DNA of 64,000 bases. Origin: Aequorivita todarodis (GTDB lineage Bacteria; Bacteroidota; Bacteroidia; Flavobacteriales; Flavobacteriaceae). Both the position numbers and the translations under genes were made by a program. Every line of letters starts with the position of its first letter. The first letter of the stretch is position 1. The DNA lies in contig NZ_JAQQTG010000051.1 in the NCBI RefSeq assembly GCF_028561335.1, forward strand, positions 124,001 through 188,000, read 5' to 3'. The notes below the pieces were generated by a model. That model did no database searches and was not told the origin of the DNA. It saw only the letters and a list, made by a program, of their open reading frames with translations. Positions 43,856 through 53,390 of the stretch are shown here, piece after piece.

Positions 43856-44860
43856 ATGGCAAAAATAAATCAATCCCTCGGCGAGTTTATAATTGAAAAC
43901 CAAAGCGAGTTCAAATATTCTTCGGGCGAACTTTCCCGATTAATCAATTCCATCCGTTTGGCGGCAAAAGTGGTAAACCACAAGGTGAACAAAGCCGGAT
44001 TGGTCGATATTTTGGGAACCGCCGGGAACAGCAATATACAGGGCGAGGACCAACAAAAACTGGATGTTTTTGCAAATGAAGTTTTCATCAACACGCTCAC
44101 TAATCGTGAAATTGTCTGCGGAATTGCCAGCGAGGAAGAAGACGATTTTATCACCATAAAAGGCCGAAACGAGAAAAACGACAATAAATATGTGGTGTTG
44201 ATGGATCCGTTGGACGGTTCTTCAAACATAGACGTGAATGTTTCCGTAGGAACCATTTTTTCTATTTTCAGAAGAATTACACCTTCGGGAACTCCCGTAA
44301 CAATCGAGGATTTTCTGCAGCCGGGAGTTAATCAGGTGGCTGCTGGGTATATTGTTTATGGTACCTCAACGATGATCGTTTACACCACGGGCCACGGGGT
44401 TAATGGTTTTACTTTGAATCCTGCCATTGGCACCTATTACCTTTCGCACCCGAATATGCGCTTTCCCGAAAACGGAAATATCTATTCCGTAAACGAAGGC
44501 AATTACGTTCACTTTCCACAGGGCGTGAAAGATTACATTAAATACTGCCAAAAAGAAGAGGATGATCGTCCCTATACTTCGCGCTATATAGGTTCCTTGG
44601 TTTCCGATTTCCACCGAAATATGATAAAAGGCGGCATCTATATTTATCCAAATACTTCAAAAGATCCAAACGGAAAATTGCGTCTTTTGTACGAGTGCAA
44701 CCCTATGGCAATGATTGCCGAACAGGCGGGAGGAAAGGCCAGTAATGGGTTTGAACGGATTTTGGAAATTCAGCCAACTTCATTGCATCAACGGGTTCCC
44801 TTTTTCGCTGGCAGTAAAAAAATGGTGGAAAAGGCGGAGGAATTTATGAAGGCCCCCTAA
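43856..44860 (+). CDS. fbp: Fructose-1,6-bisphosphatase class I
   Basis: A 334-residue enzyme of the class I type: [11 protein letters not shown], the metal site [26 protein letters not shown] near residue 115, and [22 protein letters not shown] near the C-terminus, with the catalytic Glu. It dephosphorylates fructose-1,6-bisphosphate in gluconeogenesis. The ATG at 43856 is chosen because the upstream frame encodes only the hexamer array (alternating Phe and Asn). The last residues (KAP) and stop lie in a CCCC/GGGG repeat. Confidence 0.93.
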   Translation: MAKINQSLGEFIIENQSEFKYSSGELSRLINSIRLAAKVVNHKVNKAGLVDILGTAGNSNIQGEDQQKLDVFANEVFINTLTNREIVCGIASEEEDDFITIKGRNEKNDNKYVVLMDPLDGSSNIDVNVSVGTIFSIFRRITPSGTPVTIEDFLQPGVNQVAAGYIVYGTSTMIVYTTGHGVNGFTLNPAIGTYYLSHPNMRFPENGNIYSVNEGNYVHFPQGVKDYIKYCQKEEDDRPYTSRYIGSLVSDFHRNMIKGGIYIYPNTSKDPNGKLRLLYECNPMAMIAEQAGGKASNGFERILEIQPTSLHQRVPFFAGSKKMVEKAEEFMKAP

Positions 44861-44962
44861 CCCCCGAAGGGGAATTCCATAATTGTAAATAATAAAAAAG
44901 CTCCATTTGGAGCATTTTTATTGGGTTCGAGTAAGAGTTCCCCCTTCGGGGGTTAGGGGGCT
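44850..44962. terminator. Bidirectional terminator inside a large inverted repeat
   Basis: The arm at 44852-44874 (GCCCCCTAACCCCCGAAGGG and on) pairs with 44938-44961, differing by one inserted C. Nested between them is AAAAAA, GCTCCA, TT, TGGAGC, ATTTTTA (44894-44920), a bidirectional terminator for the convergent fbp and TerB-like genes. The fbp stop codon is in the left arm. Confidence 0.85.
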
Positions 44963-44963
44963 T

Positions 44964-45389
44964 TTATTTTCTATTCAGCAAATACCGGTAATCCTCAAGG
45001 CTTAGGCCGCCGCTGTATATGGCGATAGACCTTTTTATCAAATCCTGCGCAATCTCAGCGGTATAGCCAAGGCCGATCGCGTATTTTTCGATTAAAAAAC
45101 GTTCGTGGTCGTCAATTTCGTTATCGGCAAAAATCATTTCGAAAAGATCGTGGATCCGCTCCAAACGTCTTTCGGCATCATTGGGTGGATTGATTGGATA
45201 TTTGCCCGGATTTTTTAAAACCTCATTGTATTCAGTTTCCTCAATATCCAGCTTGCGCGCAAAACGCTTCAACATTTTTTCTTCTTCCGGCCCTATTTCC
45301 CCATCAATGGAAGCCATATTTGCAATAGATGCAAAGTGCCCTAAATTTCGGGAATGCTCCCCACTTTCGAATAAATCTGTAAATGACAT
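44964..45389 (-). CDS. TerB-like protein
   Basis: A 141-residue helical protein with the TerB pattern of acidic repeat positions: NMASIDGEIGPEEEKMLKRFARKL and FADNEIDDHERFLIEKYAIGLG. Both loops look like metal-binding EF-type turns. TerB-like proteins are calcium-binding membrane-associated factors; tellurite resistance is unlikely without other ter genes here. Its stop lies against the inverted repeat. Confidence 0.82.
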   Translation of the reverse strand: MSFTDLFESGEHSRNLGHFASIANMASIDGEIGPEEEKMLKRFARKLDIEETEYNEVLKNPGKYPINPPNDAERRLERIHDLFEMIFADNEIDDHERFLIEKYAIGLGYTAEIAQDLIKRSIAIYSGGLSLEDYRYLLNRK

Positions 45390-45535
45390 AATTTGGTTTT
45401 TATGCTACAAATATAAAGTTTGTAATTCATTTTTGAAGCCTTATTTCTTTTGAAAAACGCACCGTTTTAAAATTTTCTTAATTGCCAAAAGATTCACTCG
45501 CAAAACCATAAATTTATAGTGAATTAAATATTTTT

Positions 45536-46333
45536 ATGAAAAAGACATTACAAATCGCAAATATCATTGCCTTTACGGCAACGGTTTTCGTAAACTATCT
45601 TTCCAATACGGGAGCCATAAACAGTACGACCATTGGCGAAATTTCTGACGCTAACAAAAATCTTTTTACCCCGGCGGGTTATGCATTTGCCATTTGGGGA
45701 CTGATCTATCTGTTGCTTTTGGGCTTTGTAATTTACCAAAGCAGAAGCCTTTTCACAAAAGTACGCGATGATGAATTTATTCTAAAAACAGGTTGGTGGT
45801 TCGTGCTTTCCTGTGTTGCCAATGTTTTGTGGATTACTTTTTGGCTGTACGGGTTTATGGAATATTCCATCCTTGCCATTTTTGTACTGCTCTTTTCACT
45901 TTTAAAAATTGTGATGAACAACCGGATGGAGCTTTGGGACGCGCCAATATCCGTCATTGCTTTTCTTTGGTGGCCTTTTGTGTTTTACAGTGGTTGGGTT
46001 ACTGTTGCCAGCATTGCAAATGTCGCTGCATATTTAACAAGTATCGAATGGAGTGCTTGGGGTTACAGTGAAGTTTTCTGGGCCGTAACTATGATTGTAA
46101 TAGCAGGAATAATAAATCTTGCCGTTACTTGGAAACGCAATATGCGTGAGTTCGCATTAGTGGGTGCTTGGGCTTTGGCAGCGATTGCTGTTGCCAATTG
46201 GGACGTGAGCCAAACCGTTGCCTATGCAGCCATTGCAGTTTCGGCAGTGCTTTTTGTAAGTAGCGGTTATCACGCATTTAAAAATCGCGGAACCAGTCCG
46301 GCAAACAAATGCAGGGAATATTTTAGGAAATAG
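45536..46333 (+). CDS. Tryptophan-rich sensory protein (TspO-related, long form)
   Basis: A 265-residue membrane protein with seven or eight hydrophobic segments, rich in Trp: FAIWGLIYLLLLGFVIY, WWFVLSCVANVLWITFWLYGF, WWPFVFYSGWVTVASIANVAAYL, and SAWGYSEVFWAV. The length is well above a 150-residue TspO; it matches the long TspO-like proteins of Bacteroidota. It probably binds tetrapyrroles or lipids. It is followed by mfd on the same strand with a separate promoter between. Confidence 0.75.
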   Translation: MKKTLQIANIIAFTATVFVNYLSNTGAINSTTIGEISDANKNLFTPAGYAFAIWGLIYLLLLGFVIYQSRSLFTKVRDDEFILKTGWWFVLSCVANVLWITFWLYGFMEYSILAIFVLLFSLLKIVMNNRMELWDAPISVIAFLWWPFVFYSGWVTVASIANVAAYLTSIEWSAWGYSEVFWAVTMIVIAGIINLAVTWKRNMREFALVGAWALAAIAVANWDVSQTVAYAAIAVSAVLFVSSGYHAFKNRGTSPANKCREYFRK

Positions 46334-46363
46334 ATACTTCACTTTTTTATCAGCTTTAATAGC

Positions 46364-46395
46364 TTGTAGGATAATTGGTTTTTGATTTACCTTTG
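46364..46395 (+). promoter_or_regulatory. Bacteroidota-type promoter of mfd
   Basis: TTG at 46364-46366, a 21-nt spacer and TACCTTTG at 46388-46395. The mfd ATG at 46403 is 7 nt downstream, so the transcript would be nearly leaderless. Confidence 0.72.
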
Positions 46396-46402
46396 CCGCC
46401 CA

Positions 46403-49400
46403 ATGAGCAAAACACTCGTTACTTCACTTTATTCACGGTCTTCGCAAACACGAAAACTGGGGGATGCCATTGCTCTTCTTCGACGAGCTCAGGATGACAA
46501 TCCACAAAATTCCAATAGCGATATAACCGTTTCAGGCCTGGTCGGCTCCTCGGTTTCATTGGTAATTGCTGAGGTTTTTGGCACTTCAGAATTGCCTTTT
46601 CTTTTAATTTTTAATGACAAAGAAGAAGCGGCTTACCATTTAAACGATCTCGAAAATTTGTTGGGTGACCAAAATGTGCTTTTCTATCCTGGAAGTTATC
46701 GGCGGCCGTATCAAATTGAAGAGACTGATAACGCCAATGTTTTGCTGCGAAGCGAGGTTTTAAACCGAATCAATTCCCGAAAAAAACCTGCGCTGATCGT
46801 AACCTATCCCGAAGCGCTTTTTGAAAAAGTCGTTACCAGAAAGGAATTGGAGCGAAACACACTGAAAATTGCAGTAAACGACCAACTTTCCATCGATTTT
46901 GTAAACGAGGTTTTATTTGAGTACCGCTTCAAACGCACCGATTTTGTTACCGAACCGGGCGAATTTTCAGTGCGCGGGGGGATTTTGGACGTGTTCAGTT
47001 TTAGCAATGACGAACCGTACCGAATTGAATTTTTTGGCGATGAGGTTGACAGTATTCGTACTTTTGATGTGGAAACACAGCTTTCGTTGGAACAGGTTAA
47101 AAAAGTTTCAATCATCCCAAATGTGGAAAATAAAATGGTGGATGAAAACCGTGAAAGTTTTCTGAAATATATCGCGTCCAAAACCGTAGTTTTTCTAAAA
47201 AATGAAGAACTTTTTAGTAGTGCCATCGACAATCTTTTCAAAAAAGCAACTGAAGCATTTGAAGCAATTAATTCTGAAGTAAAACGCGCAAAACCTTCGG
47301 AATTGTTCTGTACTTCGGAATTATTGAAAACACAACTTTCCGAATTTACAACGGTTCATTTAAAAAATTCGTCTATTGCTCGCGATGAATCGCGCGCCTA
47401 CATAAATTTTAATACAAAACCACAACCATCATTCAACAAACAATTCAATTTACTGATTGAAAATTTGAATGACAATACTGAAAAGGGTTATAAAAACTAC
47501 ATTTTCTGCAGTAGCGAGCAACAGGCAAAACGTTTTCACGACATTTTTGAAGATGCCCAACAAAATGTGGAACAATTTAAAACCATCGTCTTTCCACTGT
47601 TTCAAGGTTTTGTCGATGACGATTTAAAAATAGTTTGCTATACCGATCATCAAATTTTTGAACGATATCATAAATTTCAACTGAAAAATGGTTACGCCAA
47701 AAAGCAAGCGATTACTTTAAAGGAAATTACCAATCTGGAAGTGGGCGATTACGTTACCCATATTGACCACGGGATTGGGAAATTTGGCGGCTTGCAGAAA
47801 ATTGAAGTGGAAGGAAAAATGCAGGAGGCCATCAAACTTTTTTATGGCGAACGCGATATTTTGTACCTCAGCATCCATAGTCTTCACAAGATTTCAAAAT
47901 ATAACGGCAAGGATGGAAAGGAGCCCAAAATCTACAAATTGGGCAGCGACGCGTGGAAAAAACTGAAACAAAAAACCAAAACTCGCGTAAAGGAAATTGC
48001 CTTTAATTTAATTGAATTATATGCGAAACGTCGTACGCTGAAAGGTTTTGCATTTGATCCGGACAGTTATTTACAGGCCGAACTGGAATCGTCTTTTATT
48101 TATGAAGATACGCCGGACCAAAGCACGGCGACCGAAGACGTAAAAAAAGACATGGAAAACGAACGCCCCATGGACCGTTTGGTCTGTGGCGACGTAGGTT
48201 TCGGGAAAACGGAAGTCGCTATTCGCGCAGCTTTTAAAGCGGTTGACAATGGAAAGCAAGTTGCCGTTTTGGTGCCGACCACCATTTTGGCCTTTCAGCA
48301 TTTTAAAACTTTTACGGAACGGCTTGCAGAAATGCCCGTAAACGTTGATTATCTCAACCGTTTCCGCACCGCAAAAGAGCGGAGAACCGTTTTGGACGGA
48401 CTGAAAGACGGAAAACTCGATATCGTAATCGGCACGCATCAATTGGTCAACAAATCGGTGGAATTTAAGGATTTGGGCCTTTTGATTATTGACGAGGAAC
48501 AGAAATTTGGAGTAGCCGTAAAAGATAAATTAAAGACCATCAAAGAAAATGTGGACACGCTCACATTAACCGCAACGCCCATTCCACGTACGTTACAATT
48601 TAGTTTAATGGCAGCCCGTGATCTTTCGGTAATTACCACGCCACCGCCAAACCGTTATCCGGTAGAAACGCACGTCATTCGTTTTGGGGAAGAAAGCATT
48701 CGCGATGCCATTCGCTATGAAATTTCGCGCGGTGGACAGGTTTTCTTTGTCCACAACAGGATTGAAAACATAAAAGAAGTCGCTGGATTGATTCAAAGGT
48801 TGGTTCCCGATGCGAAAATAGGTATTGGTCACGGGCAAATGGACGGAAAGAAATTGGAGGATTTAATGCTTCGGTTTATGAACAATGAATTCGATGTTCT
48901 CGTTTCCACAACCATCATTGAAAGTGGACTGGACGTTCCAAATGCAAATACAATATTTATTAATAATGCCAATAATTTTGGGCTTTCAGACCTCCATCAG
49001 ATGCGGGGTCGTGTGGGCCGAAGTAACAAAAAAGCGTTCTGTTATTTCATCACTCCGGAATATTCGGCGATGACGGACGAAGCGCGAAAACGGATCACTG
49101 CTCTGGAACAATTTTCAGAATTGGGCAGCGGGATAAACATCGCAATGAAGGATCTGGAAATTCGTGGCGCGGGCGATTTATTGGGCGGAGAACAGAGCGG
49201 GTTTATCAACGAAATAGGTTTTGAAACCTATCAAAAAATCCTTTCCGAAGCCATTGAGGAACTGAAAGAAAAAGAATTCAAAAATCTTTACGATGAAACG
49301 GAAGGGCCGAAGAAAAATTTCGTAAAGGAAATGACGATCGATACCGATTTCGAATTGCTGTTCCCCGATGATTACGTAAACAACATTACCGAACGGCTAA

Positions 49401-49783
49401 ATCTGTACACCAAATTGAACGAGCTGAAAACTGAAGCCGAACTTCAGAAATTTGAAAAAGAACTTTTGGACCGCTTTGGCGAGTTGCCAAAACAGGCCGA
49501 GGATTTGCTGAACAGCGTGCGTATAAAATGGATTGCCATTTCCATGGGTCTTGAACGCCTTGTGATGAAACAGAAAAAAATGGTCGGTTATTTTGTGGCG
49601 GATCAGCAAAGTGCTTTTTACCAAAGCGATGCTTTTACCAAAGTGCTGCAATACGTACAAACCCATCCCCAAAAAGTAACGATGAAGGAAAAACAAACCC
49701 GAAATGGCTTGCGATTGTTGCTTACTTTTGAAGGAATTTCATCTGTCGATAAGGCCCTAACCGCTTTAGAAAAGTTTGAATAA
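46403..49783 (+). CDS. mfd: Transcription-repair coupling factor
   Basis: An 1126-residue translocase. It contains the UvrB-like N-terminal region, the RNA-polymerase-binding domain (LEVGDYVTHIDHGIGKFGGL near 440), the RecG-like helicase core with Walker A GDVGFGKTEVAIRAA near 595, the DEEQ box in LLIIDEEQKFGV, and the C-terminal domain. It removes stalled RNA polymerase and recruits UvrA. The ATG at 46403 follows a TACCTTTG box. Residues about 25-36 (LLRRAQDDNPQN) coincide with a dispersed repeat and look like an insertion relative to the usual N-terminus. Confidence 0.95.
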   Translation: MSKTLVTSLYSRSSQTRKLGDAIALLRRAQDDNPQNSNSDITVSGLVGSSVSLVIAEVFGTSELPFLLIFNDKEEAAYHLNDLENLLGDQNVLFYPGSYRRPYQIEETDNANVLLRSEVLNRINSRKKPALIVTYPEALFEKVVTRKELERNTLKIAVNDQLSIDFVNEVLFEYRFKRTDFVTEPGEFSVRGGILDVFSFSNDEPYRIEFFGDEVDSIRTFDVETQLSLEQVKKVSIIPNVENKMVDENRESFLKYIASKTVVFLKNEELFSSAIDNLFKKATEAFEAINSEVKRAKPSELFCTSELLKTQLSEFTTVHLKNSSIARDESRAYINFNTKPQPSFNKQFNLLIENLNDNTEKGYKNYIFCSSEQQAKRFHDIFEDAQQNVEQFKTIVFPLFQGFVDDDLKIVCYTDHQIFERYHKFQLKNGYAKKQAITLKEITNLEVGDYVTHIDHGIGKFGGLQKIEVEGKMQEAIKLFYGERDILYLSIHSLHKISKYNGKDGKEPKIYKLGSDAWKKLKQKTKTRVKEIAFNLIELYAKRRTLKGFAFDPDSYLQAELESSFIYEDTPDQSTATEDVKKDMENERPMDRLVCGDVGFGKTEVAIRAAFKAVDNGKQVAVLVPTTILAFQHFKTFTERLAEMPVNVDYLNRFRTAKERRTVLDGLKDGKLDIVIGTHQLVNKSVEFKDLGLLIIDEEQKFGVAVKDKLKTIKENVDTLTLTATPIPRTLQFSLMAARDLSVITTPPPNRYPVETHVIRFGEESIRDAIRYEISRGGQVFFVHNRIENIKEVAGLIQRLVPDAKIGIGHGQMDGKKLEDLMLRFMNNEFDVLVSTTIIESGLDVPNANTIFINNANNFGLSDLHQMRGRVGRSNKKAFCYFITPEYSAMTDEARKRITALEQFSELGSGINIAMKDLEIRGAGDLLGGEQSGFINEIGFETYQKILSEAIEELKEKEFKNLYDETEGPKKNFVKEMTIDTDFELLFPDDYVNNITERLNLYTKLNELKTEAELQKFEKELLDRFGELPKQAEDLLNSVRIKWIAISMGLERLVMKQKKMVGYFVADQQSAFYQSDAFTKVLQYVQTHPQKVTMKEKQTRNGLRLLLTFEGISSVDKALTALEKFE
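46477..46498. repeat. Dispersed repeat inside the mfd start
   Basis: CTTCTTCGACGAGCTCAGG then ATG; the core CTTCGAC-AGCTCAG is shared with the atpB-atpE gap (minus strand, 30899-30915). Confidence 0.65.
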
Positions 49784-49785
49784 GA

Positions 49786-49818
49786 GCCGAAACTGAGCTT
49801 CGGCCCTTATTTTTTATT
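49786..49818. terminator. Hairpin between mfd and the convergent NHL gene
   Basis: GCCGAA at 49786-49791 pairs with TTCGGC at 49799-49804, followed by CCTTATTTTTTATTTT. It would terminate mfd; the loop (ACTGAGC) recalls the GAGC repeat vocabulary. Confidence 0.75.
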
Positions 49819-50929
49819 TTAGCAATCTTTTTCGCAGCGTACTTTCTTCCGTGGTTATTTCTAATAGATAAAGTCCATTTGTCCAACTGCTTGTATCAAT
49901 TTTATGGAAAATTTCCTGATGCTTATTTTCATAGACCAATTTTCCCGTAGCATCGTAAACCTTCAATTCAAAAGTTGCGAACTGCTTGCCCGAAAATTGA
50001 ATTTCAACATAATTTTTTGCAGGATTTGGGGCTATAATTAGATGATTTTCTGCTTCCGAAAATTCATCGTTTCCCAAAGTTATTCCTGAAATAATCCTCA
50101 AGTTTTTGCTTCCGAAATCCGTAATGTACATGGTGCCAGCGCCTTCATCAAAATAAATTCCGTTGGGAATATTAAAAGTAGCAACTGAAATATCGCCATC
50201 ATTATTTCCCCGAATGCTGCCAGCAAATAAGGTGTAATCATCAACCGCATTGGGATTGATGGAATAAATTTTATGGTTGCCCATAATAGTTCCCCAAAGC
50301 TTTCCTTGACCGTAGCTAATAAACCCCAAATTAGGATATGGGCCTCCCTCGGATGGAAGTTGCGCAACATATTCCAGATCGCCATTTTCTTCTATTTTGA
50401 AGATTTTTCGGTCTGTATAATTTCCAACGAATAGGTTTCCGTTTTCGTCATACACAATTCCTACCGGACCACTCAATTCTGTGGATGAGGAAACAGTGGT
50501 AATGGTTCCGTCGGGGGCAATCTTTTTGATAAGATTTCCTAAGTAAAGGGTAAAAATCATGGAATCGTCATCGAAGGATTTTACAATTCCCGAAGGATGG
50601 CCCGAAACTGGATAGGTTGCCAAAAGATTCCCGGCAAGGTCATATTTGTATATTTTATCTCCCTGGCCGTCACACACGTACAATTCCTGATTGGAATTGA
50701 AAGCCAGTCCGTTTGGGGTATTCAAACCTGTGATGAACGCGGTTGCTTCTCCAGTTGGGGAGAATTTAAAAACGGTATCGCCTACATAATTGGAACAGTA
50801 AATGTTTCCATCATTATCCAAAACAATGGCATCGTCTGGGGTGCCTTCGGTAAAGGTGGTAACCGTTTGTGCGCTTAAAAATAAATGCCCGAATAAAAAG
50901 GCTGCGGTAAAAAGGAATAGGTTTTTCAT
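49814..50929 (-). CDS. Secreted NHL-repeat protein with type IX sorting tail
   Basis: A 371-residue protein with a signal peptide (LFLFTAAFLFGHLFLSAQ), about six NHL/SMP-30-like blades (NGLAFNSNQELYVCDGQGDKIYKYDLAGN, GIVYDENGNLFVGNYTDRKIFKI) and a C-terminal type A sorting domain (IIAPNPAKNYVEIQF, then KVYDATGKLVYENK and GLYLLEITTEESTLRKRLLK). It should cross the outer membrane through the type IX system, like the products of porW-dependent export. The ligand of the propeller is unknown. Confidence 0.85.
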   Translation of the reverse strand: MKNLFLFTAAFLFGHLFLSAQTVTTFTEGTPDDAIVLDNDGNIYCSNYVGDTVFKFSPTGEATAFITGLNTPNGLAFNSNQELYVCDGQGDKIYKYDLAGNLLATYPVSGHPSGIVKSFDDDSMIFTLYLGNLIKKIAPDGTITTVSSSTELSGPVGIVYDENGNLFVGNYTDRKIFKIEENGDLEYVAQLPSEGGPYPNLGFISYGQGKLWGTIMGNHKIYSINPNAVDDYTLFAGSIRGNNDGDISVATFNIPNGIYFDEGAGTMYITDFGSKNLRIISGITLGNDEFSEAENHLIIAPNPAKNYVEIQFSGKQFATFELKVYDATGKLVYENKHQEIFHKIDTSSWTNGLYLLEITTEESTLRKRLLK

Positions 50930-51012
50930 AATCTGAAAATTTTAAAGTTTACTACAAATCTATTTTCAGAATAAGCAGGAATCGACCGTTTGCGTACAGC
51001 CGAACGCAAAAC

Positions 51013-52149
51013 CTATGCAGCCAACTGTTTTTTTATATAATTGCTGGGAGTTTCGTGCATCGTATTTTTGAAGGCTTTGTTAAAGGTAGATTTTGAATTG
51101 AAGCCCACATCCATGGAAAGAGCCAAAATGGTGTGTTTTAGGTGTTCTTTGTTTTCCACTTTTTTTAAAAACTCCTTAACGCGGTATTGATTTATAAAAT
51201 CATAAAAGGTGGTTTTGTAAACCTGGTTTAAAAGCCAGGAAACATTGTTTGTTGAGGTTTGGAGCATTTCAGAAACATCGGCCAAGGTCAAATCGCTTTG
51301 CAGAAAAACCTTTTCATTGATCATTAAACTGTCCAATTTGGTTTTTAACAATTGAGCTTCGGCTTCGGGAAGACGTTCTTTTTTTGAACTGCTTTTTTGT
51401 TTTTCTTCTGAAATCCTAAAAAGCTCCGGCTGTTTTAAACTGAAATATCCTATTACATAAATAAACAATGGAATTGCCACCCAAATACTATCATAACCAA
51501 TAAAAGGAATGGTTTTGTTGAATATAGTTGTGTTCAACAAACTGAAAGTCCAAGCCAGTAAACACGCTAATACAGAAAAGAGAAAAAATTTGAGATAGAC
51601 AATGGGACTTTGTTCAAAGGAAAAAACCTCCTTTTCCGTTTGTTTGAATTTTGCGAGCAACTGAAAAGATTTCAGCACATAAAACATATTAAATACAATC
51701 ATGATTACTGAAATAATCCTGAAATACATCAGTAGATTTCCCTTTAAAAAAAATTCGTAATACGCTTTTGGAGTGTAATTTATGATATAGAAGAAAGCGA
51801 AAAAAAGCATTCCAATAAAGGGAAGAAAATGAATTATCGACAGCGAATACGTATTCTCTTTCTTAAACAGAAGCCTTTTTACATACAAAAAGATAAGTGG
51901 CCCAAAGAGAAAAACCAAGGAATCCACCGCAATGCTCCATTGAAAAACCCAAGGAGTCAAAAAACGAAAATAGAAAAACCTGCCGATAAGCATTAGCGTT
52001 GCAAGTGCGATTAAATAGGAAAGCACGCTATTTGCCTTTTGGTTGTTATTGGAAATTCGCTGGAGTGTTAACGAAAGGAAAATACCTTGGCAAATGCCAA
52101 TAACAATAATTAGGTCTATAAGTTTGAAGGTAATTTCCATAAACTTCAC
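51013..52149 (-). CDS. Membrane-anchored AraC-family transcription regulator
   Basis: A 378-residue protein. Seven hydrophobic segments in the first 240 residues are followed by a linker and a C-terminal AraC-type double helix-turn-helix: LTLADVSEMLQTSTNNVSWLL and ILALSMDVGFNSKSTFNKAFKNTMHETPSNYIKK. It probably senses a membrane or external signal and regulates neighbouring or distant genes. The start could be ATG 52149 or 52140. Confidence 0.85.
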   Translation of the reverse strand: MKFMEITFKLIDLIIVIGICQGIFLSLTLQRISNNNQKANSVLSYLIALATLMLIGRFFYFRFLTPWVFQWSIAVDSLVFLFGPLIFLYVKRLLFKKENTYSLSIIHFLPFIGMLFFAFFYIINYTPKAYYEFFLKGNLLMYFRIISVIMIVFNMFYVLKSFQLLAKFKQTEKEVFSFEQSPIVYLKFFLFSVLACLLAWTFSLLNTTIFNKTIPFIGYDSIWVAIPLFIYVIGYFSLKQPELFRISEEKQKSSSKKERLPEAEAQLLKTKLDSLMINEKVFLQSDLTLADVSEMLQTSTNNVSWLLNQVYKTTFYDFINQYRVKEFLKKVENKEHLKHTILALSMDVGFNSKSTFNKAFKNTMHETPSNYIKKQLAA

Positions 52150-52463
52150 GTTGCCACAAAGATAAACGGTAGCTTTTAAAAAAGGTGTATTTGGGTACAG
52201 CCGTACCTAAAAATGACAGAAAAAAGAAAATGATTTATATCGGTATTAAATTGATTAGATGTGATTTATAAGAGGAAAATTTCAAAGTGTCGGGTAAATG
52301 TCGGGTGAAATTCACTTGAAAATATTGCACTATCTTTACTGCCATCGTACTATTGCTTCATAAATTTTTAGAAAATGAAACATCCACTAACTTTTTCTAA
52401 TCAACGGCAAAATATCTAATAGGATGTTCCATTTGACATTTTAGAAACAAATATGATAGACAA
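52150..52463. other. Regulatory intergenic region between two divergent regulators
   Basis: A 314-bp AT-rich gap. TATCTTTA at 52331-52338 is a -7-like box for the rightward gene, leaving a leader of about 120 nt. No hairpin or ORF of note was seen. The divergent arrangement of AraC-type and XRE-type membrane regulators suggests shared control. Confidence 0.5.
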
Positions 52464-53276
52464 ATGAAACAACCAGAACTCGGTCGAAAAATTTTAGAAC
52501 TCCGAAAGCAAAAAGGCTTAACACAGGAAGAACTTGTGGAGCAGTGCAACATTAACGTGCGGACCATTCAACGTATTGAAGCTGGCGAAGTAACGCCCCG
52601 AAGTTTTACGTTGAAAACAATTTTGAATGCCTTGGGCGAAGATTTGGAAAACTTGCAAGAATCCGAAACTTCCCCTTTTGAAAATTTCAATTTAAAAGAT
52701 ATTGGTTTTTCTATTTTTTACATAAAATTGGCATGGATTTGCGGTATCATTTATTTCCTTTCCGGTTTCGTGGAATTTGCCGTGGACTATGCCCGATTTC
52801 AGGAAGATGAATTGATAATTCCAAAAGCCGCATACATCAGTATGAAATTTATAGTGATGCTGACGTTTATTTATTTTTTATGGGGCTTTGTTTTGAGCGG
52901 CAAAATTTTCAATAATTATTTGTTGAAAATCGGCGCTTTCTTTTTAATTGGCACTACCATTTTATTTTACGGGTACGATATGGCTTCACTCTACTTTGAA
53001 CCATTTTACACCGAATATGTTATAACTATACAATCCATTTTCTGTGGAATTGGCAGTATTATTTTTGGCTTGGCTGTGATGCGATTGGAAAATCCCTTTG
53101 GTAAAATCCCGGGAATAGCCGGTGGTTTTGAAGTTGTGAGCGGAATCCTATTTGTTATAGTTTTTATGGGATGGCTGGGGCTTGCCTTTTTGATTCCTGC
53201 AATGATTTTGCAGATAATTTTGCTCTATAAAATTGAGGAGTTTTTGAAAAGGGAAGGCACGAAAGAAATAATGTGA
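52464..53276 (+). CDS. Membrane-anchored XRE-type regulator
   Basis: A 270-residue protein. The N-terminal helix-turn-helix (LGRKILELRKQKGLTQEELV, VRTIQRIEAGEVTPRS) is followed from about residue 80 by six hydrophobic segments to a charged end. An XRE DNA-binding domain tethered to a membrane bundle is a one-component sensor. It is divergent from the AraC-type membrane regulator, so the two may control each other. Confidence 0.83.
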   Translation: MKQPELGRKILELRKQKGLTQEELVEQCNINVRTIQRIEAGEVTPRSFTLKTILNALGEDLENLQESETSPFENFNLKDIGFSIFYIKLAWICGIIYFLSGFVEFAVDYARFQEDELIIPKAAYISMKFIVMLTFIYFLWGFVLSGKIFNNYLLKIGAFFLIGTTILFYGYDMASLYFEPFYTEYVITIQSIFCGIGSIIFGLAVMRLENPFGKIPGIAGGFEVVSGILFVIVFMGWLGLAFLIPAMILQIILLYKIEEFLKREGTKEIM

Positions 53277-53342
53277 TTTAGACTTTTGAAGGGATTTCTT
53301 CGGCCGATAAAGCGCTACGGGCTTTGAGACCTTCTGCGAATT

Positions 53343-53375
53343 AACTTTGACAAAGTTTAAAACTTTGTCAAAGTT
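53343..53375. terminator. 33-bp perfect palindrome between convergent genes
   Basis: AACTTTGACAAAGTTT and its exact complement around one A. It would act as terminator for both convergent genes; the AAAGTTTAAAACTTT centre lacks a long T-run. Confidence 0.8.
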
Positions 53376-53390
53376 GGGTTTGAATCAGGA

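Noticed and set aside
43682-43903. N-terminal extension of the GNAT protein (Glu/Val, Glu/Ile repeats)
   Set aside because: It runs through the hexamer array and overlaps the fbp start; the conserved domain begins at 43681.
44964-45389. Tellurite resistance system
   Set aside because: Only a TerB-like protein is present, without other ter genes.
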